Shown: positions 7,794 to 15,668, counted from the stretch's first letter. The stretch is DNA of 64,000 nucleotides from Bin87 sp965222895 (GCA_965222895.1 CBDCVB010000002.1:1984001-2048000); one strand, 5' to 3'. Numbers and translations: made by a program. The notes: generated by a model not told the origin, from the sequence alone.

Positions 7794-9081
7794 AGTTGCA
7801 CCTGGTGTTTTCTTTAGTGTCGTAGCACCACAATATATTGATGCCAGACACCACCTCCACCCTACGCACCGTGCCGTCATCGGAGCCGACGTACACGGAA
7901 TCGGGCTGGACGGAGTCGGAGCTGGCCTGGCTGCGGGAGATAATCAGCGGCGCCTTGATCTCGGCGTTGCCCAGCGTCAGGGAGGCGATTTCCTGGGCTT
8001 GGCCGTGGTCGGTTTCGGTGGCCCTCAGCACGGCCAATTTGCCGTCCACGGTGGCAACCGCCAAACCCCGTTGCAGCAACACCGGGTCGGCCACCACCGG
8101 CGCGCCCATATCATAGGCCCACAGCAGCCCACCGCTGGAGTTCAGGGCGTACACTTTGCCATCCATAGATGGCGCCAGGATCATGCGGCCCGACGACACC
8201 GGGGTGGCCCACCACCAGTTGTCGGAGCTAAATTGCCAGCGCAAGTCGCCGCTTTGCAGCCCGAGGGCGTACAGCTGCCGGTCAAACGAGCCGATAATCA
8301 GCATATCCTGATGAATCAGCGGTTTGGCGACCACTGCCCCGCCGGTAGCGTATTCCCACTTCACCTCGCCGGTAGCCAGGCTAACGGCATACACCTTGCC
8401 GTTCTGCGAACCGAAATACGCGACGCCATTGCGCAGCAACGGAGTAGACCAAATCTCTCTTTCATCGGTGCGGAATGGAGACCATCGCAACGATTCCCCG
8501 GTTGACGCGATGAAGGCGTACAAGCCGCCGTCCTCTGAACCAACCGCCACGATGCCGCCCGCTTCGTCCAGGCCGGGGCTGCCCACCAGCGGCACAATCT
8601 CTGCCGGTTCGACGTTGGGGTTACGCCAGACCGTTCCCACCACCCCGCCGGAAGCGTTCAGGTCGAGCGCGTACAGGATTCCATCAATACCGGCTACGTA
8701 CAGATGCTGTCCGACGGCGGGCGGGTTATACGCGCCAAAAAATCCGTCTTCTCCGCCGATGGAAGACCGCCACCGCGTGCTGACGGTTCCGTCGCCAAAA
8801 TCATCGAGAGCTAGCACCTGCCCGTCCAGGGTAGTGGCATACACCACGCCGTTGGCCACCGCCACGGCTCCCCAACCCTTGGTGGATGCTCCCAGGTTCG
8901 GGCGGCAGCCGGCGACGGCCAGCAGGCAGATGGCCGCCAGCGCCGCAACCAGCATCCAGCGTGGCGCCAACGCCAGGCCGTTGTTACGGCGGCCAGGCAT
9001 GGCAGCATCTTCGGCGACATCTTCGTTGGTAGAGTTGGGCGTAACCCGAGGTTTGCGGAAGGGCGGGAAAATGTTTGACAT
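7792..9081 (-). CDS. PQQ-like beta-propeller lipoprotein (BamB-like fold)
   Basis: The 429-residue protein begins with a charged cytoplasmic stretch, a membrane segment at about 43-58, and a lipobox-like LAVAGC with Cys59, so it is probably a lipoprotein facing outward. The rest is made of PQQ-type propeller blades: repeated motifs such as GVVYATTLDGQVLALD, LYVAGIDGILYALD, AYFGSQNGKVYAVSL and ILAPSMDGKVYALNSSGG. BamB helps fold outer-membrane proteins in diderms, but the fold alone does not prove that role. It is the fourth gene of rpmH-rnpA-yidD-this-yidC-jag, 9 bp after yidD and 40 bp before yidC. Confidence 0.85.
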   Translation of the reverse strand: MSNIFPPFRKPRVTPNSTNEDVAEDAAMPGRRNNGLALAPRWMLVAALAAICLLAVAGCRPNLGASTKGWGAVAVANGVVYATTLDGQVLALDDFGDGTVSTRWRSSIGGEDGFFGAYNPPAVGQHLYVAGIDGILYALDLNASGGVVGTVWRNPNVEPAEIVPLVGSPGLDEAGGIVAVGSEDGGLYAFIASTGESLRWSPFRTDEREIWSTPLLRNGVAYFGSQNGKVYAVSLATGEVKWEYATGGAVVAKPLIHQDMLIIGSFDRQLYALGLQSGDLRWQFSSDNWWWATPVSSGRMILAPSMDGKVYALNSSGGLLWAYDMGAPVVADPVLLQRGLAVATVDGKLAVLRATETDHGQAQEIASLTLGNAEIKAPLIISRSQASSDSVQPDSVYVGSDDGTVRRVEVVSGINILWCYDTKENTRCN

Positions 9082-9090
9082 ATTGATTGA

Positions 9091-9300
9091 CTAAATTACC
9101 GGGTCGTACCCGCTGCCGCCTCTGGGGCGACACCGTAGAATCCGCTGGATACCCAGCCACACGCCTTTCAGCACGCCGTAGCGTTCGACCGCATCAGCGG
9201 TGTACTGCGAACAAGTCGGCTCGAAGCGGCAAGCCGTTGGCAGATAGGGGGACACGGCCTGCTGATACAGCTGGATGGTGGCAACCGCTGCGATTTTCAC
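9091..9300 (-). CDS. yidD: Membrane protein insertion efficiency factor YidD
   Basis: This is a complete 69-residue YidD. It shows the family signature LYQQAVSPYLPTACRFEPTC followed by SQYTADAVERYG, with the conserved cysteines, and ends in CRPRGGSGYDPV. YidD is a small membrane-associated protein that assists insertion by YidC. The start is GTG at 9300, overlapping the rnpA TGA (GTGA), which indicates translational coupling. Confidence 0.95.
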   Translation of the reverse strand: MKIAAVATIQLYQQAVSPYLPTACRFEPTCSQYTADAVERYGVLKGVWLGIQRILRCRPRGGSGYDPVI

Positions 9301-9692
9301 CGCGTTGCCTCCCGTGTTGCGGTTACGGGCTGCGGGTTCACGGGCTCAAGAACTTCAGGTTCGGCTTCATTCAACCGGGTGCGACGCAACAGATTATGCA
9401 CGGCACGCTCAAGTTGAGGGAACTTCGCCTCACCGGCGCCACGCCTCGCAATCAGGATGGAGTCCCAACCCGGGCGGGTATGGGAATTGCGGATTACCTC
9501 ACGCAAACGTCGCTTGGTCCGGTTGCGCACCACTGCGTTGCCGACGCGTTTGCCGGCGATGAAGCAGAAACGGCTGCAATCCAGACCATTGGGCAGCAGG
9601 CGAATAACCAGCAGGTCATTAGCGGCGCTGCGTCCCTGACGGTGGATTTCCCCGATACGGGCATCGCCGCTAAGACGATGACGTTGCTGCAT
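9297..9692 (-). CDS. rnpA: Ribonuclease P protein component
   Basis: RnpA is the basic protein subunit that supports RNase P RNA in tRNA 5' maturation. The RNR motif is clear (GKRVGNAVVRNRTKRRLRE), preceded by a typical RSAANDLLVIRLLPN strand. The ATG at 9692 gives 131 residues and begins MQQRHRLSG, the usual family N terminus; a TTG at 9746 would add 18 residues. The C terminus carries an acidic/Pro extension (EAEPEVLEPVNPQP) beyond the fold. It overlaps yidD by 4 bp and lies 64 bp after rpmH. Confidence 0.93.
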   Translation of the reverse strand: MQQRHRLSGDARIGEIHRQGRSAANDLLVIRLLPNGLDCSRFCFIAGKRVGNAVVRNRTKRRLREVIRNSHTRPGWDSILIARRGAGEAKFPQLERAVHNLLRRTRLNEAEPEVLEPVNPQPVTATREATR

Positions 9693-9756
9693 CTGAACTA
9701 CGGAAGCCTTTGAACTAGGGAAGCCGTGGGCGGCCGCTGGAAACAAAGTGGGTCAA

Positions 9757-9894
9757 CTAAACAGTCAGCTTGTGCCGGCCCTTGAAACGGCGGCGGCGCA
9801 AAACCGAACGGCCATCCGAGGTGCGCGAACGGGAACGGAAGCCATGCACTCGGGCACGGCGTCGCTTTTTGGGTTGATAAGTACGCTTGGGCAT
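9757..9894 (-). CDS. rpmH: 50S ribosomal protein L34
   Basis: This short gene encodes a 45-residue protein that begins MPKRTYQPKKRRRARVHGFR and ends RRRRFKGRHKLTV, an unmistakable L34. It was read directly from the minus strand. It is the first gene of the rnpA-yidD-yidC-jag cluster and has a well-formed promoter just upstream. In many bacteria dnaA lies on the other side of rpmH; here a small membrane protein gene does. Confidence 0.97.
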   Translation of the reverse strand: MPKRTYQPKKRRRARVHGFRSRSRTSDGRSVLRRRRFKGRHKLTV

Positions 9895-9912
9895 ATTCGA
9901 CTCCGGCCCATA

Positions 9913-9941
9913 ACTATACTGTCAAAGCCCCGACACGTCAA
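9913..9941 (-). promoter_or_regulatory. Sigma70-type promoter of rpmH operon
   Basis: On the minus strand TTGACG (9941-9936) and TATAGT (9918-9913) are separated by exactly 17 bp, and the -10 box ends 18 bp before the rpmH ATG. Both hexamers match the housekeeping consensus at five of six positions. Confidence 0.8.
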
Positions 9942-10069
9942 CGAATTTGCGCTGCTCAACACGGCATTTCGATTATTGCCCACCACCACCGCCGCCCAGG
10001 TTCCGGCAGGTTTGCGGCAAACAATATTTTGCAGTTACGCTGGCAGTTACGCTGCGGACGGTATCGGGT

Positions 10070-10075
10070 TATAAT
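10070..10075 (+). promoter_or_regulatory. Candidate -10 element for the downstream membrane protein
   Basis: A perfect TATAAT lies 52 bp before the ATG at 10128. No good -35 box is visible at the right distance, so this is only a candidate. Confidence 0.4.
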
Positions 10076-10127
10076 CTGTCAAAATGTCAACCCATCCAGA
10101 ACTCACTCCGACCACAGCTCGCTCAAC

Positions 10128-10550
10128 ATGACATTGCCAGAACCGGGACGTGTGATGATGAAAGACCGTTACGAAGACGAAATAGAGCAAATCCTCAGGA
10201 ATCTGGATGCTCAACCTCCGGGGAGCAATTCCGAGCAACCGGCCACGCCTCGTGTCGTGATACCCGTTGACGACGAGCCATCGCCATTCGCTCCGAAGCC
10301 ACCGACGCGCAAACGTCTGATTTCGCCATCCAAGCTCTCAATCGCCGGGGTAGTTCTGGCTGGGGCCGGCGTGCTTCTGCCGGTTCCAATATGGTTTTCC
10401 CTGGTCGGGTTGGCCATTATCGCCGTCGCGGTAGTATGGATGTTCCTACAGCGTATGACGACGCCAAACCCGCCGGCCTGGCGTGGCCGCCCGGTTGAAC
10501 AGCCGCCGCAAACGGGCTGGCAGCGGTTCCGGCAATGGCTGTCCCGTTAG
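10128..10550 (+). CDS. Small membrane protein of unknown function
   Basis: The product is about 140 residues (131 if the tandem ATG pair at 10155/10158 is used). It has an acidic N-terminal motif (DRYEDEIEQILRNLD), a Pro/Ser-rich linker, two adjacent hydrophobic segments separated by PVPIW (a likely membrane hairpin), and a basic Pro-rich tail (NPPAWRGRPVEQ). Proteins with this EDEIEQIL-linker-membrane hairpin layout are, from memory, found in Chloroflexota, but no function is known. It is divergent from rpmH and convergent with the gamma-glutamyltransferase gene. Confidence 0.75.
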   Translation: MTLPEPGRVMMKDRYEDEIEQILRNLDAQPPGSNSEQPATPRVVIPVDDEPSPFAPKPPTRKRLISPSKLSIAGVVLAGAGVLLPVPIWFSLVGLAIIAVAVVWMFLQRMTTPNPPAWRGRPVEQPPQTGWQRFRQWLSR

Positions 10551-10619
10551 CCGGGCGGTCAACACATTTCGGCGAGGCGTCTGTTTGCGACGCGTTTGGA
10601 CAACCTCAAACCGGCAGGT

Positions 10620-12221
10620 TTACCAGCCGACCGCGGTGCCGTCCTTCCGGGGCTCGCTGCCGCCGCTGAGGACGCCCGAATCCGGGTCGCGGCTGATTAT
10701 CTGGCCGCCGCCCATGCCACCGGCGCCGCCCCGTTGCGGGCCGTGCATCACGTTGACCCGGTGCCCTCGGCGATGCAGCTCGGCGGCCACTTCGTTGTCA
10801 ACGTCGCCTTCCAGCCACAGTTCATCGCCAGCAACCTGGAACCGCAAGGCATCCAGCGCAGCCTGCGAATCCATACCGAAATCGACCATATTGCTGATGA
10901 CCTGCAAATGTCCCTGGGGCTGCATGAATCCACCCATCACACCGTAACTCAGCCACAATTCGCCATCGCGGGTGGCCATTGCCGGGATGATGGTGTGGAA
11001 GGGCCGCTTGCGACCGGCCAGGGCATTGGGATGCTCCGGATCCAGCTGGAAAAGCGCCGCCCGGTTGTGCATCACGATGCCGGTGCCCGGCACCACCAGG
11101 CCAGATCCGAAATTGGCGAAGACGCTGTTAATTAGCGAGCAGGCGTTGCCGGCCCCATCTACCACGCTGATGTAAACGGTGTCGCTGCCGGGAACCATCT
11201 TGCCGTAGGGTGCGGTTTGCATCGCCCGTTGGGGGTCAATCAGTTCGCGCCGTTGGTCGGCATACTCCTTGGAGGCCCAAATACTGGTCGGAACCTCCAC
11301 GCTCCTTGGATCAGCCAGGTACTCGAAGGCATCGGCGAATCCCATTCGAGTGGCTTCAGCCAGGTGGTGATACCGGTCGGCGCTTTGCGGCCCCATTGCG
11401 GCGATGTCAAACCCCTCGGTGATATTCAGGGCTTCCAGGGCGATGATGCCCTGACCGTTGGGCGGACACTCCCAGCACGTTACGCCGCGATAATCGGTCT
11501 TGATGGGTTCGTCCCAGTCCGAATGGTGTTGGGCGAGGTCGTCTTCCGAAACCCAACCGCCTTGTTCCTGAATGAAACCGGCCATCGCCGACGCGATTGG
11601 GCCCTTATAAAACGCCGCGCTGCCCCCTTCTGCAACCGTGCGCAGCGTTTTCGCCAGCGTCGGCATCCGCATCAACTCGCCTTCTCTGGGCGCACGACCG
11701 TTCTGCAGCAACTCCTGACCGGACGGCAATGCGGCCAGTTTTCCCTCCGTCTGCTGCCACTGGAAGCTGATGATGTCGCTAACCGGGAACCCCTGCTCGG
11801 CGTATTCGATTGCCGGTTCGAGAACATGGGCCAGACTCATGGTGCCCTGCTCGGCCAGCAAAACCTCCCAGCCGTGAACCGTGCCGGGGACGGAGATGGA
11901 TAGTGCGCCAAAAGCCGGCATCCGGTGGTGTCCTTTGGCGCGCAAGTCGGCGATGCTGGCCGCCGCCGGGGTGCGACCGCTGCCGTTGAGCGCCACCACT
12001 TCCCGGTTGGCGGCCTTCCGAATCAACGCGAACACGTCCCCGCCGACGCCGGTGGACATGGGTTCGACCACGTTCAGCGTGGCGGCCGTGGCCACCGCAG
12101 CATCAACGGCGTTGCCGCCGGCCATCAGGATACGCAGGCCAGCCATGGCGGCCAGGGGCTGGCTGGTGGCAACCATTCCGTGGGTGGCGTGGACGGTAGA
12201 ACGACGGGAATCAAAGAACAT
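10620..12221 (-). CDS. ggt: Gamma-glutamyltransferase family protein
   Basis: The enzyme belongs to the self-processing Ntn hydrolase family that cleaves gamma-glutamyl bonds (glutathione and relatives, or cephalosporin-acylase-like substrates). From ATG 12221 it has 533 residues. Family features are GGNAVDAAVA, VEPMSTGVGGD, and the autoprocessing Thr348 in SDTVYISVVDGAG, followed by GSGLVVPGTGI and the glycine-rich GGAGGMGGGQ. No signal peptide is visible, so it is probably cytoplasmic, unlike E. coli Ggt. The frame is open 120 bp upstream, but homology and a GGGAG site favour 12221. Confidence 0.92.
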   Translation of the reverse strand: MFFDSRRSTVHATHGMVATSQPLAAMAGLRILMAGGNAVDAAVATAATLNVVEPMSTGVGGDVFALIRKAANREVVALNGSGRTPAAASIADLRAKGHHRMPAFGALSISVPGTVHGWEVLLAEQGTMSLAHVLEPAIEYAEQGFPVSDIISFQWQQTEGKLAALPSGQELLQNGRAPREGELMRMPTLAKTLRTVAEGGSAAFYKGPIASAMAGFIQEQGGWVSEDDLAQHHSDWDEPIKTDYRGVTCWECPPNGQGIIALEALNITEGFDIAAMGPQSADRYHHLAEATRMGFADAFEYLADPRSVEVPTSIWASKEYADQRRELIDPQRAMQTAPYGKMVPGSDTVYISVVDGAGNACSLINSVFANFGSGLVVPGTGIVMHNRAALFQLDPEHPNALAGRKRPFHTIIPAMATRDGELWLSYGVMGGFMQPQGHLQVISNMVDFGMDSQAALDALRFQVAGDELWLEGDVDNEVAAELHRRGHRVNVMHGPQRGGAGGMGGGQIISRDPDSGVLSGGSEPRKDGTAVGW

Positions 12222-12304
12222 TTTCAGGCTCCCAACAGCGCGGGCGCGGGTTGGCGGCCAGTTTAGCACGGCCCCCGAACGACCGCACTCATAGCGAATC
12301 ACAT

Positions 12305-12333
12305 TTGACGATGCGGGCAATATGCCGTAAAAT
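12305..12333 (+). promoter_or_regulatory. Sigma70-type promoter upstream of the NYN gene
   Basis: TTGACG (12305-12310) and TAAAAT (12328-12333) are spaced by 17 bp. Transcription would start near 12340, giving a leader of about 100 nt that contains the hairpin at 12387-12411. Confidence 0.7.
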
Positions 12334-12386
12334 GGCTCCAAATACTCCCTGGCGTCCGTGCAAACGCACCCCAGGCTTTAAACTGT

Positions 12387-12411
12387 AGGGCGGCTCGCAA
12401 GACCGCCCTTT
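12387..12411 (+). terminator. Hairpin in the leader of the NYN gene (possible attenuator)
   Basis: AGGGCGG (12387-12393) pairs with CCGCCCT (12403-12409) over a 9-nt loop, followed by TTAATTAAT. It lies between a good promoter and the NYN start, so it could attenuate that gene. Alternatively it is one of the short palindromes of this genome. No upstream plus-strand gene ends here. Confidence 0.5.
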
Positions 12412-12438
12412 AATTAATCCAAACCAGTGGAAGGTAAA

Positions 12439-12987
12439 ATGGGCGACCGGATTGCGCTATTCATTGACGGCGCATACCTGCAGCGGGTTCTCGTGGATGA
12501 GTTCAACAGGGTCAACATAGATTTTGGCAAGCTTGCCGACCGGATGGCTAACGGCGGGGAAATTCTCCGGACTTATTACTATAATAGCCTTCCCTACCGA
12601 GGTCGCACACCATCCGAAGAGGAGCAAACCCGATACAACAACACCCGGCGGTTTCACGATGCTCTCGAAATGCTGCCCAGATTCGAGGTGCGTCTGGGTC
12701 GGTTGGAATTTCGCGGTAATGACGCCAACGGACATCCCATATTTGAACAAAAACGGGTTGACATTTTGCTTGGCGTGGATATGGTTCAGCTGTCAGCAAA
12801 AGGCCATATCGGGCAGGCTGTGCTGCTGGCCGGGGATAGCGACTTCATTCCGGCGATTGCGGTTGCGAAAGCAGAAGGCGTACTGGTTCGGCTATTTCAC
12901 GGCAGCAGTTGCCATTCAGAATTGCGACGTGCGGTTGACGAGCGGGTAAAACTAGACGATGCCCTCATGAATTCGATTTTGCTTTAA
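12439..12987 (+). CDS. NYN domain (PIN-like) nuclease
   Basis: This 182-residue protein is a single NYN/DUF88-type domain of the PIN-like nuclease superfamily. Metal-binding acidic residues are visible: FIDGAYLQ (Asp10), VDILLGVDMV, and AGDSDFIPAI, all in the expected order. Such LabA/YaiI-like proteins are predicted Mg-dependent ribonucleases acting in RNA turnover. The ATG at 12439 has a GGAAGG site close upstream and is preferred over the GTG at 12427. It is monocistronic, with its own promoter and leader hairpin. Confidence 0.88.
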   Translation: MGDRIALFIDGAYLQRVLVDEFNRVNIDFGKLADRMANGGEILRTYYYNSLPYRGRTPSEEEQTRYNNTRRFHDALEMLPRFEVRLGRLEFRGNDANGHPIFEQKRVDILLGVDMVQLSAKGHIGQAVLLAGDSDFIPAIAVAKAEGVLVRLFHGSSCHSELRRAVDERVKLDDALMNSILL

Positions 12988-13127
12988 CGAACGGTAACTG
13001 ATACTTTTCAAATTCGCCGCCCGCCGTTGCCCTGCTTCGAGCATGGTAAAATACTAACGCGTCTCCGACACCAAATCGGTAGCAGCACAGTCACGTTATC
13101 CCGTCATACCAGTCAGGAGGTCCATTC

Positions 13128-13601
13128 ATGGCCATCACCGTCGGACAGGCAGCCCCCGATTTCACGCTGCATGAAACCCCGCAACAACAGCGCACCCTAA
13201 GCGAGTACCGGGGCAAAAACGTGGTGCTCGCATTCTTCCCCGGAGCCTTCACCGGCGTTTGCACCACCGAAATGTGCGCCCTGCACGAACGCATCGACCA
13301 GTTCAGCGCCATGAATGCGGAAATCATCGGCATCACCGTTGACCCGCCCTTCGCCCAGGCTGCTTGGAAGGCCGCCAATAATGTCAATTACACCTTCCTC
13401 AGCGACTACAACCGCGAGGTGGTAAACGCCTACGACGTTGCGCTGCCCGGCCTGGCCGGAATGCAGGGATACGTCGCCGCCAAGCGCGCGGTAACCGTTG
13501 TCGACAAAGACGGTGTGGTGCGCTATCACTGGGTTTCGGAAAGCCCCGGCGTTGAACCCGATTACGCAGAGGTTCAGGCCGCGGTAGCCGCCCTGTCGTA
13601 A
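13128..13601 (+). CDS. Peroxiredoxin (AhpC/TSA family, AhpE-like)
   Basis: A 157-residue thiol peroxidase that reduces peroxides using a peroxidatic cysteine. The thioredoxin-like fold begins VGQAAPDFTL; the active site PGAFTGVCTTEMC holds Cys45 and Cys50, and WVSESPGVEPDY lies near the C terminus. The reductant is not evident: no thioredoxin or AhpF gene is nearby. AGGAGG stands 9 bp before the ATG. The gene is followed by degenerate repeats, a terminator and then an IS5-family element. Confidence 0.94.
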   Translation: MAITVGQAAPDFTLHETPQQQRTLSEYRGKNVVLAFFPGAFTGVCTTEMCALHERIDQFSAMNAEIIGITVDPPFAQAAWKAANNVNYTFLSDYNREVVNAYDVALPGLAGMQGYVAAKRAVTVVDKDGVVRYHWVSESPGVEPDYAEVQAAVAALS

Positions 13602-13615
13602 GTCCGGCGCAACCT

Positions 13616-13652
13616 CGTTCACCAATCCCGTTGACCAACCGCGTTGACGAGG
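13616..13652. repeat. Degenerate 13-bp tandem repeats after the peroxiredoxin gene
   Basis: Three units beginning CGTTGAC or CGTTCAC (13616-13628, 13629-13641, 13642-13652) follow each other with 13-bp period just before the terminator. Confidence 0.65.
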
Positions 13653-13653
13653 T

Positions 13654-13683
13654 AGCCGCGCTCGGCAACGGGCGTGGCTTTTT
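13654..13683 (+). terminator. Intrinsic terminator of the peroxiredoxin gene
   Basis: AGCCGCGC and GCGTGGCT pair (one G-U wobble) over a 10-nt loop and run into TTTTT. The T-tract ends at the left edge of the IS5-family insertion, whose target duplication TTA uses its last bases. Confidence 0.8.
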
Positions 13684-13688
13684 AGAGC

Positions 13689-14159
13689 CTATCCTAATAA
13701 TCCGGCAGCCCTGAAAGCAATAAGGGCACAGGCAAAATGAAGAAAGGCTATGTAGTTGGTGGGAGACTTGTCCCAGCGCACCAGAATGCGCCGGAAGCGG
13801 TTCATCCAGCTGTGGGTGCGTTCCACCACCCAGCGCCGAGCTTTGAAGCCGGCCTCCTTTTTGATGGCCTGGGCCTCCTCACCCCGGCTGCGGATGTGGG
13901 CGGTGCAGCCGAATTCCTCCAGGGTTCGGCGCACCTCCGCATAGTCATAGCCCTTGTCCAGGCACAGACCTTGGGGACGCTCCGGAGTGGGCGCGGGGCG
14001 CGGCGCCGGGAAACTGTCCAGTGTAGCCCGCACCAGTTTCATGTCGTGGCGGTTGGCTCCGTCCACCGCCAGCCCCACCGGAATGCCCCCGGCTTCGGTC
14101 AACAGACTGCGTTTGACCCCGCTCTTGCCCTGGTCCGTGGGGTTGGGCCCGGTTTTTTC
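13689..14159 (-). CDS. IS5-family transposase, C-terminal part (second frame)
   Basis: This frame, shifted by +1 relative to the first ORF, carries the remainder of the DDE domain: EKTGPNPTDQGKSG, the second Asp in GLAVDGANRHD and the catalytic Glu in RRWVVERTHSWMNR. The start given is the first codon after the likely slip site at the G5-A6 run (14153-14163). It has no start codon of its own at that point; an internal ATG exists at 14102. Expression would require slippage at the run or a repaired base. Confidence 0.8.
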   Translation of the reverse strand, partial: EKTGPNPTDQGKSGVKRSLLTEAGGIPVGLAVDGANRHDMKLVRATLDSFPAPRPAPTPERPQGLCLDKGYDYAEVRRTLEEFGCTAHIRSRGEEAQAIKKEAGFKARRWVVERTHSWMNRFRRILVRWDKSPTNYIAFLHFACALIAFRAAGLLG

Positions 14160-14577
14160 CCCCGCCCAGGGGGGATTTGGTCAAGGCCCCGTCCATGCTC
14201 AGCCAACTCCAGTCCAAACCCTTCAATTCATCGTACTCTTGCAGGCCCGCCCGCCACAGCTCCCGGAACACCCCGGCGGCGGCCCATTCCTGAAAGCGCA
14301 GGTGGGCGGTGGAGCCGGAGCAGATGCCGGTGGCATCCAGGGACTTCCACTGGCAACCGGTGCGCAGCACGTAGCAGATACCGTTGGCGCAGGTCCGGTC
14401 CGGGACCCGGGGGCGGCCTCCGCCCAAGGGATGGGTATTCACCCGCTGGGGAAGGAGTGGAGCCAGTGCCTCCCACAATTCATCGGATACCTGAAAGGAG
14501 CCGGTGGTGGGGTTGGTCGGAGTGGCTGGGCCGGCGCGCTTCGGTCGAGGCGGCTTGGGTTCCTTCGCTTTCGTCAT
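13945..14577 (-). CDS. IS5-family transposase, N-terminal part (first frame)
   Basis: Homologous sequence runs from the ATG to about 14160: a DUF4096-like N-terminal domain (VSDELWEALAPLLPQ, GRPRVPDR, LRTGCQWKSL) and the first catalytic Asp in SMDGALTKSPLGG. After the G5-A6 run the frame no longer encodes transposase sequence and ends at 13945. One base fewer in that run would fuse it with the second frame, so the split may reflect programmed or transcriptional slippage, as in related elements, or an inactivating insertion. Confidence 0.85.
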   Translation of the reverse strand: MTKAKEPKPPRPKRAGPATPTNPTTGSFQVSDELWEALAPLLPQRVNTHPLGGGRPRVPDRTCANGICYVLRTGCQWKSLDATGICSGSTAHLRFQEWAAAGVFRELWRAGLQEYDELKGLDWSWLSMDGALTKSPLGGGKNRAQPHGPGQERGQTQSVDRSRGHSGGAGGGRSQPPRHETGAGYTGQFPGAAPRAHSGASPRSVPGQGL

Positions 14578-14617
14578 ACGACCAGTTTAGCTCGAATTTT
14601 GTTTTTAGGATAGGCTC

Positions 14618-15610
14618 TTAGTGGGCGGGCCAGGGATGGCTCACCAGTCGGTCGACTACCATGTTTGTGAGGCGCCGGGCGTCCACGTCAAGGCAAACAT
14701 CGACATTGGGCGCGAAGCCTGTAGAGCCATACCAGTCTGCCACCGTTTGCCCTCGGGTCAAGTCGCTGGCGGTGTCAACCGACACGTACATCCGGTGAGA
14801 CTCCATCAGGGTTGGGTCGATGGCGAATGCCATTGCCGGTATATCGTTGTACCGCACTGCTTCCCCGTCGGCCAGCCGACCCATCCGCTGGTACGCCTGC
14901 CGGGTAAATTCCGAAGCCGCCACCAGCAGGGCCACCGCCGGCGCCGGGCACTGTGCCAGTCGCTCGAATTGACCGGTGGAAAAGCCCAGCCGATCGCAAA
15001 CGTCCAGCCCAACCTGAGTGATCGGTACACCTGATTCATACAGAATGGCCGCCGATTCAGGGTCTTCGTGCAGGTTCGCCGTCGCCACCGGAGAAACGTT
15101 GCCGGGCACCCGGACCGCGCCGCCCATTACCACCACCCCGGCTAGCGCATCTGCAATTTGCGGCGCAATTCGCAACGCCAGCGCGACGTTGGTCATGCGG
15201 CCCAGGGCCAGGACGGTAATTTCGCCGGGAGCCTCCAGCGCGCGCCGGGCAATTTCCAGTGCGGCCACCCGGTCGAGTGCGGCTACCCGGTCGATGGATG
15301 CGGCATCGGGCAACGGTTCGGGTACGGCAGCGGCCACGCCCCCCAGAGCATCTCCGCCGTGAATGTGCCAGGCCCAACCGTCATTGGCGCGGCGCAGCAA
15401 CGGCCCTTCGGCTCCCTGGTACACCGGGATGTCACTGCGGCCGGCCACGGCCAGAATCCGCCGGGCGTTGCTGGCGCACTGCGCCATTGAGCCGTTTCCG
15501 TAAACGGCGGTTAGCGCGTCGACTTGTAACTCCGGGCTGGCCAGCGCCAGCAGGATAGCGGCGGTGTCGTCCACTCCGGGGTCGGTGTCGATAATCACGC
15601 GTTTTGGCAT
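14618..15610 (-). CDS. Inosine/uridine-preferring nucleoside hydrolase
   Basis: The 330-residue protein is a calcium-dependent nucleoside N-ribohydrolase, splitting nucleosides to base and ribose for salvage. The defining DTDPGVDD is at 8-15, followed by TAVYGNGS, IHGGDALGG and GGAVRVPGNVSP. Length and layout match IUNH family members; base preference cannot be read. Its TAA stop is the target site of the IS5-family insertion, so the coding sequence is intact but its original 3' flank is now 936 bp away. Confidence 0.93.
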   Translation of the reverse strand: MPKRVIIDTDPGVDDTAAILLALASPELQVDALTAVYGNGSMAQCASNARRILAVAGRSDIPVYQGAEGPLLRRANDGWAWHIHGGDALGGVAAAVPEPLPDAASIDRVAALDRVAALEIARRALEAPGEITVLALGRMTNVALALRIAPQIADALAGVVVMGGAVRVPGNVSPVATANLHEDPESAAILYESGVPITQVGLDVCDRLGFSTGQFERLAQCPAPAVALLVAASEFTRQAYQRMGRLADGEAVRYNDIPAMAFAIDPTLMESHRMYVSVDTASDLTRGQTVADWYGSTGFAPNVDVCLDVDARRLTNMVVDRLVSHPWPAH

Positions 15611-15668
15611 AATTGCCTCGGTTGGGCAACCGGCGGCGACCTTTGACGCTGCCAGCGGGTTGCGGCAT

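Larger units (their letters stand above)
13685..14617 (-). mobile_element. IS5-family insertion sequence (IS427/IS1031-like), 933 bp
   Basis: The ends are inverted repeats GAGCCTATCCTAA (13685-13697) and its complement (14605-14617). The flanks carry a TTA duplication (13682-13684 and 14618-14620), as expected for this TA/TNA-targeting group. The interior encodes one IS5-type transposase split over two frames. The right copy of TTA is the TAA stop of the neighbouring nucleoside hydrolase gene, so insertion happened exactly at that stop codon and kept it. Confidence 0.92.

Noticed and set aside
9895..10127. Possible chromosomal origin next to rpmH
   Set aside because: No DnaA-box cluster, AT-rich unwinding region or dnaA/dnaN gene is visible; the region is explained by divergent promoters.
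13654..14620. Genomic island or prophage around the IS5-family element
   Set aside because: Only one insertion sequence is present; the neighbours are ordinary housekeeping genes with no integrase, tRNA or phage genes.
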